Shown: positions 34,901 through 47,589 of the stretch, piece after piece | How the letters are laid out: every line of letters starts with the position of its first letter | Position numbering within the stretch: the first letter of the stretch is position 1 | Assembly (NCBI GenBank): GCA_026008535.1 | Contig: BRKX01000013.1 | Coordinates: 58,105,726-58,169,725 of the forward strand | Direction: 5' to 3' | From: Perilla frutescens | Lineage: Eukaryota; Streptophyta; Magnoliopsida; Lamiales; Lamiaceae | Length of the DNA stretch: 64,000 nucleotides | Notes under the pieces: model-generated | Database searches by the model: none | What the model was told of the DNA's origin: nothing | The model's input: only the letters and a program-made list of their open reading frames with translations | Program-made: the position numbers and the translations under genes

Positions 34901-36762
34901 AAACAATCTAGACCTGTTCCGTGGTTTTTGTTCTTGAATTGTCAATTTTTCGTATTGTCATGCATAAGAACATTTCTGTTTTTAGGCACTAATTTGCTTA
35001 AATTTTCTATTATTTCATGCATTATCGTGTGAGCAACTGTATTTGGTTTTCACTTATGGTCTCACCCTCTTCACCTAGTGCACTATTTTTCAGTATAATC
35101 TATTTCTCAACTTGGTATTTAGTTTCAGCCATGTTGTTAGTGAAAGAGTAGTCGGAAACCAACTTCTTGAATGAATCCTTCATATTCTTTGTGGTCTTTC
35201 TGTGTATTTCACCATGCTAAATCTTTGCCTGTGCATCACAATTCAGCAATAATGTGTGCCGGATAATCGAAGCAGAGGGCGTTCTTCATCCTCTCATAAA
35301 TTTGCTGAAGCTGTCTAAATCAGATATCTCCCATACCTCGACTTCAATGGTAGTGCTTGAGTATATCCTATCTTGAGTTGTATTACCTGAGCATAGTGGG
35401 TTACTGAAGTTAGAAGTCTTGAACTGCAGATTCTAAATATTCTCACTCGGATTTTAGATCCTAACAAAGAGTTGAAATCAGAGGTTTGTGAGTATTATTA
35501 TAAATATTAAGTAAATTCAACTCTGTGTTCGTTTATGCAACAGTTTCTCTGAAAGTTTTGCATTCCAGTTATACGATGGACCGGTAAATGGGTCGAAAAA
35601 GGAATGGCATTTGACAACTCCAGTTTCAGCCAATGCTCGAGACATGATCTCATCAGAACCGGTCTCCAGGTTTGTCTGAGTTCATACAAGAATTCCATAG
35701 ACCTTTCGATAAAAGGAAAGAACTTATAGGTGGTTGGTTAATATTTAATGTCTTTCTCTTGCACAATCAATTTTAAAGATCTGCATTAACCAAAGTGATA
35801 ACATGTCATACAAATGAACTACTTTGACAGCACACGGACCATTGCTCGGGGAGACCTCGTTGATTCGGTTTTCCTGTCCCGCCTGGTGGATATCTTGAAG
35901 ACACCGATCCCTGATCTGCAGAGAAAAGCTGCTTCCGTCCTGGAGTTCATCGTGGTGATCGAGCCTCAGCCTTGTATGGAAAAGCTACAGTCAACGGACA
36001 TTGTATCCGGCCTAGAAGCAGTTTTCCGACAGAAATCTTTAATCGGTAGGAGGAATAAATTAACACTAGTAATGCATGATGTTGAGCAAAAATTGATCTC
36101 CATAATCACTAATTTCACTGAAGTTGATGGCAGACGAGGAGAATGGTAGAGAACCGTCCGTCTTGGAACTGGAAGAAGCCGGTCTAGCAGTAGCTGCAGC
36201 TTCACGGCTGCTCACGAAATTGCTGGATGACGAACAGTTTCGCCAATCTTTGGATTCACATCATCTCACAAAGCTGCTGAGATCGATCCTGGTGTCGAGC
36301 ATCCCTCTCCGAAACAAAGATTGGGTTGCTGCTAGCCTAGTGAAACTGAGCTCACTATCCGGTGGCAATTTGGAGTTGGAGGATCGAGTGAATATGGAAG
36401 TGACGGTGTACGAAAGGATTCCGAGGTTGATAGAGGAGATGAAAAACTCATGCTCCCCTGAAGTTGAGGAAGCTGCTGTCATGGAGCTGAACAGAATAAT
36501 AGCTGAAGGGACGGTGGAATCGAGCAGGGCGGTAGGTTCGAGCGGAGGAATATTTGCACTGGTGAAGTTGATGGAGAAGGGGAGCGAGCGGGCGGTGGAA
36601 GCGAGCTTGAGCATACTGTACAACTTGAGCATGGAGGAGGAGAACCACGCCGCGATTGTGGCGGCCGGAGCAGTTCCGGTGTTGAGGAAACTGGTGCTTT
36701 CAGAAAGACCGCAATGGATGCTTGCTCTTCGTTTGCTTAGGACTCTACCTACATCATACTAA
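31927..36762 (+). CDS. armadillo-repeat protein, possibly organellar
   Basis: Nine exons join in phase: 31927-32166, 32853-33203, 33288-33503, 33962-34611, 35247-35349, 35430-35483, 35569-35669, 35831-36045 and 36134-36762, giving 852 residues. The first 80 residues are Ser-, Pro- and Cys-rich with few acidic residues and may be an organelle-targeting peptide. Next come many ARM helices, such as DREQAVVALWKYSLGG, KEQALCTLWNLTVDEKLSAQ and VKEAAGGVLANLTLKQSNHK. The C-terminal third repeats the pattern (AVMELNRIIAEG, VEASLSILYNLSMEEENHAA). ARM arrays are protein-binding scaffolds. From memory it resembles Arabidopsis At1g23180, of no established function. The first 17 codons share sequence with the repeat at 24440-24525, so the start exon is the least certain part. 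The 86-bp last intron is supported by phase. Confidence 0.85.
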
Positions 36763-36774
36763 TCACATATTGGA

Positions 36775-37195
36775 AATAGAGCTGAAAACGAACCGAATAG
36801 TGTTGGATACTCCGATGTTCGAGCTCAGATTGTTGAAGAATATTTTAGCTCAAGCTTCGATTCAAGTTTTTTTCCTCTTGTGCTAATATTTGCCAAGCTC
36901 GAAAATAAGCTCGTTTAATTTACATATTCGAGCTTGATTTCGGGAAAAAAAATTATTTAAATTACGCATTCAAAATATTTATAATATACTTTAGCATGAT
37001 TGTGAACATGTTCGATAAAGCTCGATTTCGAACACGTTTGCAAGCTAGCCGAGCTGATTTCTACTCTCTTCGAGCTTGGCTCGATAATTTTATCGAATTT
37101 GAGTTCAACTCATTTAGAAAATGAACAAGTTTTTTTTTTTCGAACCGAGCTCCGAATAATTCATGAGCTGTTTAGTTCGTTTACACAATTACACA
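36775..37195. mobile_element. hAT-type MITE, family H, copy 3, decayed
   Basis: It starts near gctgaaaacgaaccgaatag and ends near gttcgtttacacaa, and shares tgttcgagctc, ttttttcctcttgt, catattcgagct and aatgaacaagtt-like words with the copy at 9504-10027. It begins about a dozen bases after the armadillo stop codon, so it may lie in that gene's 3' untranslated region. Confidence 0.7.
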
Positions 37196-37224
37196 ACCCA
37201 CCCTAATTGGAACGAATGATTGCC

Positions 37225-37595
37225 ATATAGTGTATGAAATTTCTTATTACACTCTTTGTATTACATTAGTTTTTCTTGTATTTTTTTCTCCAGTTTTATT
37301 TTTTTGTGATTTAGTTTAATTTTATGATTGTTTTTAGGGTTTACTCCACCTAATTAGAGTTTATAATTATTTTTTAATATTTAATTTTTAATTAATAATT
37401 CATTATTATGGTTGATTTTTTTTCAAAATTATGTTTTATAATTTTTTAATTCAATTTTTTTATTAATAAAGGTTGATATGATTATTTATGTTATAATTAA
37501 TTTTTATTTTATAATAAATATTATTAAAATTATAAATTTAATAATAAAATATGAAGTAAAACACGAAAAAGTGTAACGAGAATTTGTAACACATG
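37225..37595. mobile_element. AT-rich MITE, family B, copy 2
   Basis: The ends are imperfect inverted repeats: gaaatttcttattacactct on the left and agtgtaacgagaatttgtaa on the right. The core matches the copies at 17020 and 48538. It has no coding capacity. Confidence 0.72.
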
Positions 37596-37778
37596 ATACA
37601 GCATCAGGCATTTGCTTAGTAGAGTTGCTATATATATATATATATATATATGTTAGATATTTCCACGTAAGTTTGGGTGGGGTCCACCTCTTCTTCTCTC
37701 TCATCAAATATCAAATAATAATCCAAAATTTTATCTCGTCTGCTTGATTCACTCATTTCCCAACTTCTCCGCAGTAAA

Positions 37779-38299
37779 ATGGGTGGTATGCTACTGAGCT
37801 CTGGCTCCATCACCAAAATTGAGGTTGTGGCTTCCTCTGCTATACCTAAAGACTCTTCTTCGTCTTCTCTCTCTCATCAATCTCCCCAAATTATTAATAT
37901 TAAGCCTAATAATAAACTCCGAAAATCAGATAACAAAAAGCAGCAGCAGCAGCAGCCTCCTGTTTTGGAGATTGAACGGGCCATTGGTGCCGGAATTTTT
38001 CGGGATAGAGACGTTAACAGGCAAGCACAATTAGGTTTATTTGTTTTTGGTGAATTCGGAAATGAAGATGATTTTAATTTCCTTGTTAATATGTATGTAT
38101 GTTTTTGTGGTGTATAATTAATGAATTGGCAGTGGAGTAGCACATGAAGAGAGGAGGAGTAGTCTGTTTGATAATATCATGAGAAATTCAGTGGGGGAGA
38201 AGGAAGGGGATGTGGAGAAGAGGCTGAGAGAGACTGGGGAATGGCTTGTTCATCAAACTGAGACCACTTCTCGCTCTGCAGGTATTCCTCTCTCTCTCT

Positions 38300-38335
<36 letters not shown>

Positions 38336-38491
38336 ATTCTTGTTGAGATGCATTGATTGATTGCAGGAAAGCAAATATTGACGAGTGTGTTCGTATGGGT
38401 GATACCTCTGTGGATAACTGCATTTCTTGTAGCTTCTGGAGTGTTTGAGCTGCCCTTTCACACCCCTTTTCTCGACGATCTCATTTCATGA
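37779..38491 (+). CDS. CRR3: CRR3, chloroplast NDH complex subunit
   Basis: Three exons, 37779-38020, 38133-38281 and 38367-38491, give 171 residues. The N-terminal 70 residues are Ser- and Lys-rich, with a Gln run (KKQQQQQPP), as expected of a transit peptide. The conserved part has EIERAIGAGIFRDRDV, then EKRLRETGEWLVHQTE, and a single C-terminal helix region ending LPFHTPFLDDLIS. This matches CRR3 (At2g01590), a nuclear-encoded protein needed for the NDH complex of the thylakoid. The first intron appears to use a GC donor (AACAG|GCAAGC); canonical GT sites nearby give a stop codon or a 40-bp intron. It sits about 950 bp before the ANTH gene, on the same strand. Confidence 0.88.
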
Positions 38492-38495
38492 ACAA

Positions 38496-38526
<31 letters not shown>

Positions 38527-39432
38527 ATAATTAATTTATTAAGCTGTCTCTGTTCCGTACGCGTTGTGAGATTAATTACACTATAATTGTTAAATTGTCA
38601 CTAATAATTGTATATGTTTCATCCAATTTGAACATCGCAATCTTTCTCAGAGCCATCCAAATTTGACAATTCATATTTTGCTCACAGTCAATATTATAAC
38701 ACCAACATAATTTTATATTTTTATTTGCATTCTCTCTCTCTCTCTCTCTCTTTTATCTAGAATGTCAAAATAAGCATAAATTCTTCAAAACGAAATAAAA
38801 TAAAAGCGTATATTTTCCCATAAAAATTGACGTGGATTTGTAGTGACAGGCAACTATTCCATTCTTATATTCAACTGGATTGCGTGTTATCATATTTAAA
38901 AAATTAATGAGTAATTATTATGATTATAATATTTATAGGTGAGCCGAAGTAGATTAGTTGTTGGAAGTCGGAACTGCATAGTTGCAGATTTCCATTCTAG
39001 AATGAAAAATAAATAAATAGAGGATAAAAATAATTAATTAAAAAGTTTTCCAATGCCTATTTATTTTTTTAATAATGAATTAATATTTAATGCAAACAAA
39101 TTAAGTTTGTGGGAATAAAAAAATGTTATGGTGACACGTCATCATGGAGGTGCCGCCAAAAGCCACCAGTCCAACCAATGGAACAGCGTCAAAATTCCAA
39201 TTTTCTCTCTCATCAAACATATAAAGGCTGCCAAGCAGCCTCTGCAACTGCTAGCCCATTCAAATTTCCAGTTTCGCAGGCAATAATTGAATTGGATTGA
39301 ATTGCCAATTTCTGAAATCTAGAATTGAATTGAATTGCCAATTTCTAAAATCTTGACTATAGTTCATTTGCGATAAACAACGATCTTGATCTTCATCTTA
39401 ATCTTAATCGAAGCAAGCGAGTAGAGGAGGAG
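38492..39432. other. intergenic between CRR3 and the ANTH gene
   Basis: It holds CT microsatellites (38495-38526 and 38731-38751), AT-rich DNA and the leader of the ANTH gene. A near-duplicated word gaattgaattgccaatttct occurs near 39295 and 39325. No gene is seen. Confidence 0.65.
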
Positions 39433-42400
39433 ATGGGTACTCTCGAGACATGGAGAAAAGCGTACGGCTCCCTTAAAGACCACACCACAGTCGGATTAGC
39501 ACATGTCAATTCCGATTTCAAGGTCTTTTTTCTTCTTCTCTGCAAACAAACAAACAACACATTGTTTGTTTGCATCAACTGTTCTGTTCATGTTCCTTGC
39601 GCGTTTCATTCAAATCCAACCCTAGGAATAGAGTGCTAGCTGCTAAGGAATTCATGTCTCAATATAGGATTTTGATTTTTCTTTGTCTAATCAACATTTG
39701 TGTCTAAAAATAGGATGTGGATGTGGCGATCGTCAAGGCTACTAATCATGTGGAGCAACCACCAAAAGAGAGACATCTCAGAAGTCAGTTTCCCTTGTTT
39801 CTATTTTTTTTGTTTTTTTGGTGTGGAGTTTCTTCTGTATTTTTCAAGGATGTGTTAGTGGAACATATGGAAATGTGATGCTTTGGTTTATGAGGATTTG
39901 CATTCTGTTTTTGTGATTAAATTGTTTTAGTTTAAAAACTTGTCGAAAATGAGCATACTGGCAATTTTATTATTAGTATCTGGATGCTTCTTGCAGAGAT
40001 TATGGTGGCCACATCAGCGGCGCGGCCTCGGGTTGATGTTGCATACTGCATACACGCACTCACGAGACGACTGGCGAAGACACACAACTGGACGGTATGG
40101 ATTGTGGCATGATGCTGCTTCACTTTTGTATCTATTTTTCAAACTGGCCTCACTAACTTAATTTGATTCTAGTGTATTCTCTATGCTGTATCTGTTGGTT
40201 TGTAGTTGAATCTTTGTAACACTTTTCCTTTATCTCATGCTGTTCCCTCCATAACAATGTCAGCCTGCTATTGTGTTTGTTATGCAGCTTGTATGCTTTC
40301 ATTTCTGAAATCTAGGTACCATTAACTTACACTAAGGGTAACATTTGTTTCCTTTTATTCATAGAAGGAAAGGGTGGATTAGTTTTATCTGATAAGTCTT
40401 AAGCTAGTGTATGGTTGTGAACCCTTTCTCAATCTCATTTCTTGGACATGTGCAAGTTTGAAAAAGTATTAAGGGGAGAGCGTACTATTGCCTGACATGA
40501 TATGATCAACGCTTTATTCCTACAGGTTGCGATAAAGACTTTAATAGTTATTCATAGAACACTGAGAGAAGGTGATCCCGTATTTAAAGAGGAACTACTG
40601 AATTTCCAACAGAGAGGCCGTGTCCTCCAAATGTCCAACTTCAAGGATGATTCAAGCCCCATTGGTAAGTTGCTGTTGTTCCTGGTGATAATTTTGTATT
40701 TCTCCCTAAGGATACTCACTCGACACAAAATGTGAGCGAAGCATAAAGCAAGAACTCAGGGCCCTGCCAGACCAAAATAATGTGTATTTCTTCTGTGCTG
40801 CAGCTTGGGATTGCTCTGCCTGGGTAAGGACTTATGCACTGTTCTTGGAAGAACGTCTTGAATGCTTTAGGATTCTTAGGTATGACATTGAAGCCGAGCG
40901 ACTTCCTAGACCTGCACAAGGGCAAGATATGGTACGTTTTTTCATTTATTATATGAATTAGAATGCTTAATGCCTCATCTGTGTGTATATGGGTTATATA
41001 TTCTAATTGACCTATAAGAGTTGTGATAGCAACTTATGGTATATATTTTAATCATTTACATTCAACCTAGTTCTTGATAAATATATTCCTCTACAAATTT
41101 CTTAATATAAAGTTGTGTTTTCACTTGTAGTTAGTGAAGCTCATATTATTTGAAAATCAGTCAAACCTTTTGGACAATTTGAAGTTTGAAACCATTTTTT
41201 AAACATCCTTCAGACTTTTGTTTTTTCCTCTTTCACATTAATGGAAAGATGTTTTATGCCTTAAAATATGGTCCCCGAGTTAGTGTTCCAACTTTGGGTA
41301 ACACCTTTAACATAATCAATATTGAATTCATGATAATATTATTATTTCATGCCTAATATATGTGATAGGGAAATCAGTGTTTGAATTTTTATACCCAAAC
41401 TTAATCGCGTTGTCTTTATACTTTATGGATTGGAAGATGGCTGTTGTTCATAAATTTGCCTACAGGGTTACAGTAGAACTAGAGAATTGAACAGTGAAGA
41501 ACTTCTGGAGCAGTTGCCTGCCTTGCAGCAGCTACTACATCGTCTTATTGGATGTCGGGTACTCTTCGAATCTTATTGACAACTGTTTCTTATGGTATAA
41601 CCAGTCTTGGTTTCTGCCTTGTATTCATGTTGTAATTTTCCAAAATTTATCTTGATTTACAGCCTGAAGGAGCAACAGGGAGGAAGTACCTGATTCAGTA
41701 TTCCCTTGCTTTGGTATGTGGTTTCCCACTTCACCTACCATCACCAATTTCTGCATATAGATAGATGTGTGCTATTTGAATCATACAGAAATATGTTAAA
41801 TTGAATATAAGAGAACATTAAATGTGTATGGATTTACTTTTTAAAAGTAATTTCTTAATAGCTTGAGTGTTAGTATTATTGTGGTTGACATACTCTTTTG
41901 AGACTTCTTTGTCAATTCTCTTAGGTGCTCAAAGAGAGTTTCAAAATATATTGTGCCATAAACGATGGGATAATCAATCTTGTTGACAAGGTGATATGCA
42001 TACTATTTTACTTTTCATTTATCTTTTATCTTATTGGCTTCATATTTTGATGCTGATATTGAAAAATGTGTCCTCGTCCATACCTGATTTGCCTTCAGTT
42101 TTTTGAGATGCCAAGACATGAAGCCATCAATGCCATGGATATCTACAAAAGAGCCGGGCAGCAGGTAGGGTATCACTCTGCAGGACTCAGTATTGTTCCT
42201 TTTCAATATTGAATCTTATAATAGTCATCGATGAACAAAACTATGTTGGACTTAAACTTACTTTCTGCTGTGCCATCATAATGTTTATGATCTTATTGCA
42301 GGCTGCTAGTTTGTCTGATTTTTATGAAATTTGTAAGGGACTTGAACTTGCTAGAAACTTCCAGTTCCCTGCGTTGAGAGAGGTAAGCATTTTGTACAAT

Positions 42401-43741
42401 ATTTTGTGCATCAAACTGATAGTTAGTTCCTAAAGTATCGGTTGATGGATTCATATATTTTTGGATGTATTCTTGCTTCCCAGCCTCCACAGTCCTTTCT
42501 GGTAACAATGGAAGAATATATAAGAGAAGCTCCTAGGATGGTTTCTGTTCCAAGTGTGGCGTTGGTCAGAGTTCTTATCCCCTCTTATGAACATTGTTTG
42601 GTTGCAAATAGCTTTGCCTCTGTACAAATAAACTCACGAAGAACATGGTTGTTTTGTACTTAAACAGGAATATCCAGAAAGGCTTATGCTGACATATAAG
42701 CAAGAGGATATTCCTCCATCTTCTGAAGATACAAAAGTGCTGGAGGAGGAAGCCAGGATGCCACCACCATCCAATGAAGCTCACATCTCATCTGTTGAGA
42801 CAGCAGTTTCTCCACATCTGCCAACCAATTTGGGCATTGATGATCTACTGGTGGGCTACTAAATTCTTGTTTTTCTCGTGTAAATATTATTTGGGCTAGA
42901 ACTATATGTATGCAGTTTCTGATCCAATCTATCAAAATTGTTTAGGGGTTGAATGTGACCGTGCCAGATGCATCTGCAATCGAGGAAAGCAATGCCTTGG
43001 CTTTAGCTATTGTTCCATCTGGTCAGAATGATATACCCTTGAAAAGAAAAGAAAATATTTTCTGGCATCACTTATCCTTTTGATTTTGACCTGGGGTTCT
43101 TGATATCTTATTGATGGTGCAGGCACAGGCAGTGCAGCAGATGACACTAATGCTTCCCAAGCAAAATGGTTCGATCCTAGTGGATGGGAACTTGCCCTAG
43201 TTACGACTCCCAGCAGCAACGCTAACTTGCCATCCGTTCAGGAGAGGCAATTGGTATGGTTGAAACTTTTTGCATGAGCATATATAGCTGGGAGCCTTAT
43301 ATGTTTTGTTACAACATACAAGCAAATTGCAATGACAAAATTTTGCTACAATGGCAGGAAGGAGGACTGGATTCGCTCATGCTCGACAGTCTATACGGTG
43401 AAGGTGCATATAGAGCATCATCCCAGCAACTGCAGGCAGTGTATGGAGCACCTGCTCCGAATCCATTTGAAGCCGACGATGAGTTTGCAGTCCAAATGGC
43501 AGCAACTATGCCATTGCAGCCTCAAAATGAAAATAATCCATTTGCTCCAACATTCCAATCTGTATATCCAGAAACACAGCAGAATCCTCCATTTGCTCCA
43601 ACATTCCAATCTGTATATCCAGAAACACAGCAGAATCCTTTTGGTGATCCGACGACGTTCGGAGCGTTTCCTGTAGGCTCGGATGCATATCCCCATCCCC
43701 AAACGAGTAATCCATTTGGAGTAGTGGCCTTTTATAATTAG
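39433..43741 (+). CDS. ANTH-domain clathrin assembly protein (PICALM/AP180 type)
   Basis: Fifteen exons join in phase to 578 residues: 39433-39522, 39714-39783, 39997-40094, 40526-40664, 40804-40931, 41466-41558, 41663-41713, 41925-41990, 42099-42164, 42302-42382, 42484-42564, 42668-42850, 42946-43021, 43123-43253 and 43358-43741. The ANTH domain (about residues 25-290) carries the lipid-binding motif KATNHVEQPPKERHLRK, then WTVAIKTLIVIHRTLREGDP, FKDDSSPIAWDCSAWVR and GLELARNFQFP. The C-terminal tail has IDDLLG and four NPF motifs. ANTH proteins bind PI(4,5)P2 and recruit clathrin and cargo in endocytosis at the plasma membrane or cell plate. From memory the closest relatives are At1g14910 and At2g01600. 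Exons 1 and 11 use weaker donors (GTCTTT, GTCAGA). The tail contains an exact 51-bp direct repeat (43538-43639). Confidence 0.94.
43538..43639 (+). repeat. exact 51-bp tandem duplication in ANTH coding sequence
   Basis: Two consecutive copies of a 51-bp unit, at 43538-43588 and 43589-43639, encode PFAPTFQSVYPETQQNP twice. The copies are identical and the frame is kept. Confidence 0.93.
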
Positions 43742-45214
43742 AATTAGAATTAGAAGCAGCATGCGTATATGATATATAGAATGTAATTTGTTAGGATAGC
43801 GCAGGAAATTGTTCTTTGTATGTAAGTTTTGTTCATGAACTGGTGCAGTTGTATCTGTTATCCCTTTCAACTGCTGGGGATTGGGATTGAATATTTTTTT
43901 TGTTGAAAACTAACAAATTGTATTAATAAATTTTATAAAAAAAATATTTTAATTAATTTAATAAATAGGTCGGCCTATTATACTTGAGGGTCTTTTTTCA
44001 AGAACTAGATCAGGACTGTGTAGGCTTAACATAAGCCGAGCCATATCGGGTAGTCTAGTCCTATTAAATCAAGATAACTGCCCAATCAGGTTATTTTAAT
44101 TAATACTAAATTATTAATCATCAATTTAAGTTTTTTTTCTTTTTTATTTTATGCAAATTTAAATTTTGTTTTATATCCGAAGAATTTGTACTTAGGAAGC
44201 TACACAATTCAACAAGAAATTTAACGTAAAGATAGATTACTTGTCATTCATTTCTATATATAAAATAGTTTATGTCAATAAACTTAATATAATTTGATTC
44301 TAAATTATTGGTATCTAATTTATACTTTCTTTAATTAGAAAATACTTCCTTATAACTTTTAATTTCACATATTATATCATTATTTAGTAATAAAATAAAT
44401 AAAAGGCAAGGTTAGACATTTTTTTTGGAGAATTGTAGGTTCAGACCTGAAAAATGGGTACTCTATTAATTCAGAACTTGAAAGATGAAAATTCTCAATT
44501 CGGGATCCGAAAGATGAAAATTCTCAATCCAAGTCCTCAAAAATCACGAATTTTGATTTTTTTTTAAATTAATTTTAAAAATTTCTTAATTAGATTTAAT
44601 AGATAATTAATGAATGAATTTTCATTAAAAATTAATATAAAATTAATTAAAAATAAAAAGAAATCAAAATTCGTGATTTTTTAGGTTCGGCAGAATTTTG
44701 ATCTTTGAAGTCCTGGATTGAGAGTTTTCATCTTCCGAATCCTGATAGATTAGATATTAAAGAGATTCAAATTTGTAAATTTTTCAAAGTAAGTTCGTCC
44801 GTCACTAGACCATTCCCACGGATAAAGCAAGGTCAGACGTTGAAACCAGAAAATTGAATAGAAAACCTGGGATAAGGCAAGGTCAGATTCGTAGAATTCT
44901 ATTCTATAATGACGATCGAGAATTTGGAACTCACAATTGATTTGTATTACATATTATTAATATTATTATTTGGAAGAGATAGCATTAGCGGTTGCAGCCT
45001 GCAGGCTTTCAGCAGGCAGGTGAATGAGTCAAAAACGCGGTTGCTTCGTGCCTGTGAGCTGTATTTTTGGATACGCACGCGTTCATTGATTAGGTTAGGA
45101 ACAATGAACGATGAATAATGAACAGTCGTCGTCCACAGCATTAGCAATCAGCAATTAATCTGGATGAATCAGAAAATAGAAGAATCGATCTGCAGCTGGA
45201 GCTGGTAGAATGAG
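43742..45214. other. intergenic with an inverted-repeat element
   Basis: It holds the ANTH gene 3' region, AT-rich DNA, an inverted-repeat element near 44410-44790, three near-copies of a word aaggcaaggtcaga (about 44403, 44826, 44876), and the leader of the kinase gene. Confidence 0.6.
44410..44790. repeat. inverted-repeat element, MITE-like
   Basis: An inverted pair aatcacgaattttgatt / aatcaaaattcgtgatt lies at about 44542 and 44662. Outside it the arms continue with gatgaaaattctcaatccaa on the left and gagagttttcatcttcc on the right. The arms are about 120 bases with mismatches, and the centre is AT-rich. No clear target duplication was found. Confidence 0.55.
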
Positions 45215-47012
45215 ATGTTCAAATTCAAGTCTCTCAAAAACCTAATCAACAAATTCACTTCCAAATCAACTAAAGGTGAGCTGATGATGTTAATTAGCGC
45301 GATCAATCAATTGTTTATTGTTGTGTTTCTGAATTTGGATCGGCGATCGATGACGATATTATTTTTATTTATTAATCGGTGTTGGTGTGGGTTTGATGAA
45401 ATTATTATTAGATGAAGACGAAGTGGACTTGGAGAAGATTGCAGCGCAGGAGCAAAAGCAATTCCCTTTTGAAACCCTAGTTGCCGCAACCAACAACTTC
45501 CATCCCAGCCTGAAGCTCGGGGAAGGGGGGTTTGGCCCAGTTTACAAGGTATGTTGTTAATAATATATAATTATTCTTCATTAATCTGAGATTTGAGATT
45601 TAAGATTCTATGATTGGTATTAATTTGATTGGGAAATAAATATTTATGAATTGGATTGATTGGCAGGGAACACTGGATGATGGTAGAGAAATAGCAGTGA
45701 AGAAACTGTCGCTCAGGTCATCGCAGGGGAAGAAGGAGTTCCTGAGCGAGTCGAAGCTGCTGGCACGTGTGCAGCACAGGAATGTCGTCAATTTGTTGGG
45801 ATACTGCGTCCACGCTGCAGAAACAGAGAAGCTGCTTGTCTATCAATATGTCGCAAACCAGAGCCTAGACAAGATTCTATTCAGTATGTATATATATAAT
45901 TGTATACTATAACTATAATGTGTGTGTGTGTGTGTTCTTTCTTAGCTTACTGTATTCTTTAATTTCACTGGTAGACTCTGATAGGCGAGATGAACTTGAT
46001 TGGAAGCGAAGGTACGATGTGATAACAGGCATTGCAAAGGGGTTGCTTTACCTTCATGAAGAGGCTCACTGTCGGATCATACACCGGGACATCAAGGCTA
46101 GCAACATCCTCCTTGATGATAAGTGGGTTCCCAAGATTTCTGATTTCGGCATGGCACGTCTCTATCCTGAAGATCAAACACATATTAACACTCGTGTTGC
46201 TGGAACAAAGTATGTATAAACTATAGATATAGTGATATAAATGTATGATGTTTATTGATCTATTCAACTAGTATAAAATTAATTTTGTGATGATCTTATG
46301 CCAGTGGTTACATGGCACCAGAATACCTTGTTCATGGCCATCTTTCAGAAAAAGCAGATGTATTCAGCTTTGGGGTTGTAGTTCTTGAGCTTATAACTGG
46401 ACAGAAAAACTCTAGATTTAACCAAGATCCCCATTGTCGCAGCCTGCTTGAATGGGTAAGAACATGTTTTTTTTTTGTTTATGTGAATGTATTGAGCTAA
46501 TTAAGCATGACTATGATTCGTCAGGATTAATTCTTCCTTAGCTTGTTTCATCATGAGCTAAAGCATGAATTCATGGGATCATGATTTGTGTCTGTCTGCG
46601 CATGCAGGTGTACAAGCATTACAAGGAGAAAAGGAGTTTGGAAATTATGGATCCTGCAATAGTGTCTTCAGCAGATCCTCATCAGGTGGCAATGTGCATA
46701 CAGATAGGGCTGCTATGCGTTCAGTCCGACCCAAAGTCGAGGCCCAACATGAGTCGTGTCGTTCTGATACTATCGAGGAAGCCCGCCATTCTTGAAGAAC
46801 CAGACAGACCTGGACATCCTGGAACCAGGTATACACGTCCACGCCAACCAATTGCATCTGCATCTGCATCTAGATCTGGATCAGCATCCGCCTCCGGCAT
46901 ATCTCAATCATTCGGCTCCACAGCCACACGAACCGCCACATTAAGTGCAACTATGTCTGGTGTTAGGAGCCCCAAATCAGACCCCCATGGGAAGCGTCCC
47001 ATGAGAGATTAA
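45215..47012 (+). CDS. CRK-like receptor-like cytoplasmic kinase
   Basis: Six exons join in phase: 45215-45275, 45412-45548, 45667-45883, 45975-46209, 46305-46455 and 46608-47012, giving 401 residues. There is no signal peptide, ectodomain or membrane helix. A complete Ser/Thr kinase domain spans about residues 45-320: LGEGGFGPVYKG, IAVKKLSL (ATP lysine), CRIIHRDIKASNILLD (an RD kinase), DFGMARLYPEDQ, and GYMAPEYLVHGHLSEKADVF. The 75-residue tail is rich in Ser, Ala, Thr and Arg. The sequence is closest to the DUF26/CRK clade and, from memory, to CRK43 (At1g70740), which also lacks the DUF26 part. It probably phosphorylates signalling partners at the plasma membrane, but the N-terminus (MFKFKSLKNL) has no myristoylation glycine, only basic residues. 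Confidence 0.9.
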
Positions 47013-47589
47013 TTAGTATATGTATAGCCCCAGTCTTGCCATTTAACTATATATATTTATAGATAGATAGAGAGAGGACGATGAACTGATGAATATGTAG
47101 TTGAGATTAGTGATTGATCCAGTGTAACTGATTTTTTCATAGTGTAATTAGAGATTACTTGTATTTAACTACTTATTCATGCTTGCAGCTTTTAACATTC
47201 TTGGAATCAAATAAAAAGACCTCCAGCTCCAATTAAAGCGATACTTCACATTAATTTTTTGTGTAGTGATGCAAGAATATTAGTTAAACAACACCTATCA
47301 ACAAAAGCATTGATTTATAATTTAATGGTTACCATGAAGTAACAATAGACAAACAATTTAGTGTTAATATATAAAAAAAAATAGTCATTTTCATTTAGTA
47401 AATTATGTTTTTAGCCAATTTTTTTAAAAAAAATTATAAAAAATATTGGCTAGAAACATTTTACACTAAGTCAAAATGACTATTTAAAAATTTAACTCAA
47501 TAATTTATTGATCTTATTTTAAGTAATAATGCTACAGAACATGCATATAAGCAACACCAGATGAGCAGAGAACCTCTAGTTCCAACTTA

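Larger units (their letters stand above)
36763..37778. other. intergenic with two MITE-like elements
   Basis: After the armadillo gene comes a decayed family H element, then a family B element, then an AT microsatellite (37628-37652) and the CRR3 leader. Confidence 0.7.

Noticed and set aside
36124..36762. Separate small gene starting MMADEEN
   Set aside because: The phase and a GT-AG intron (36046-36133) join it to the armadillo gene as its last exon.
43332..43870. Overlapping frames in the last ANTH exon on both strands
   Set aside because: They are alternative frames of a confirmed exon, kept open by its tandem duplication.
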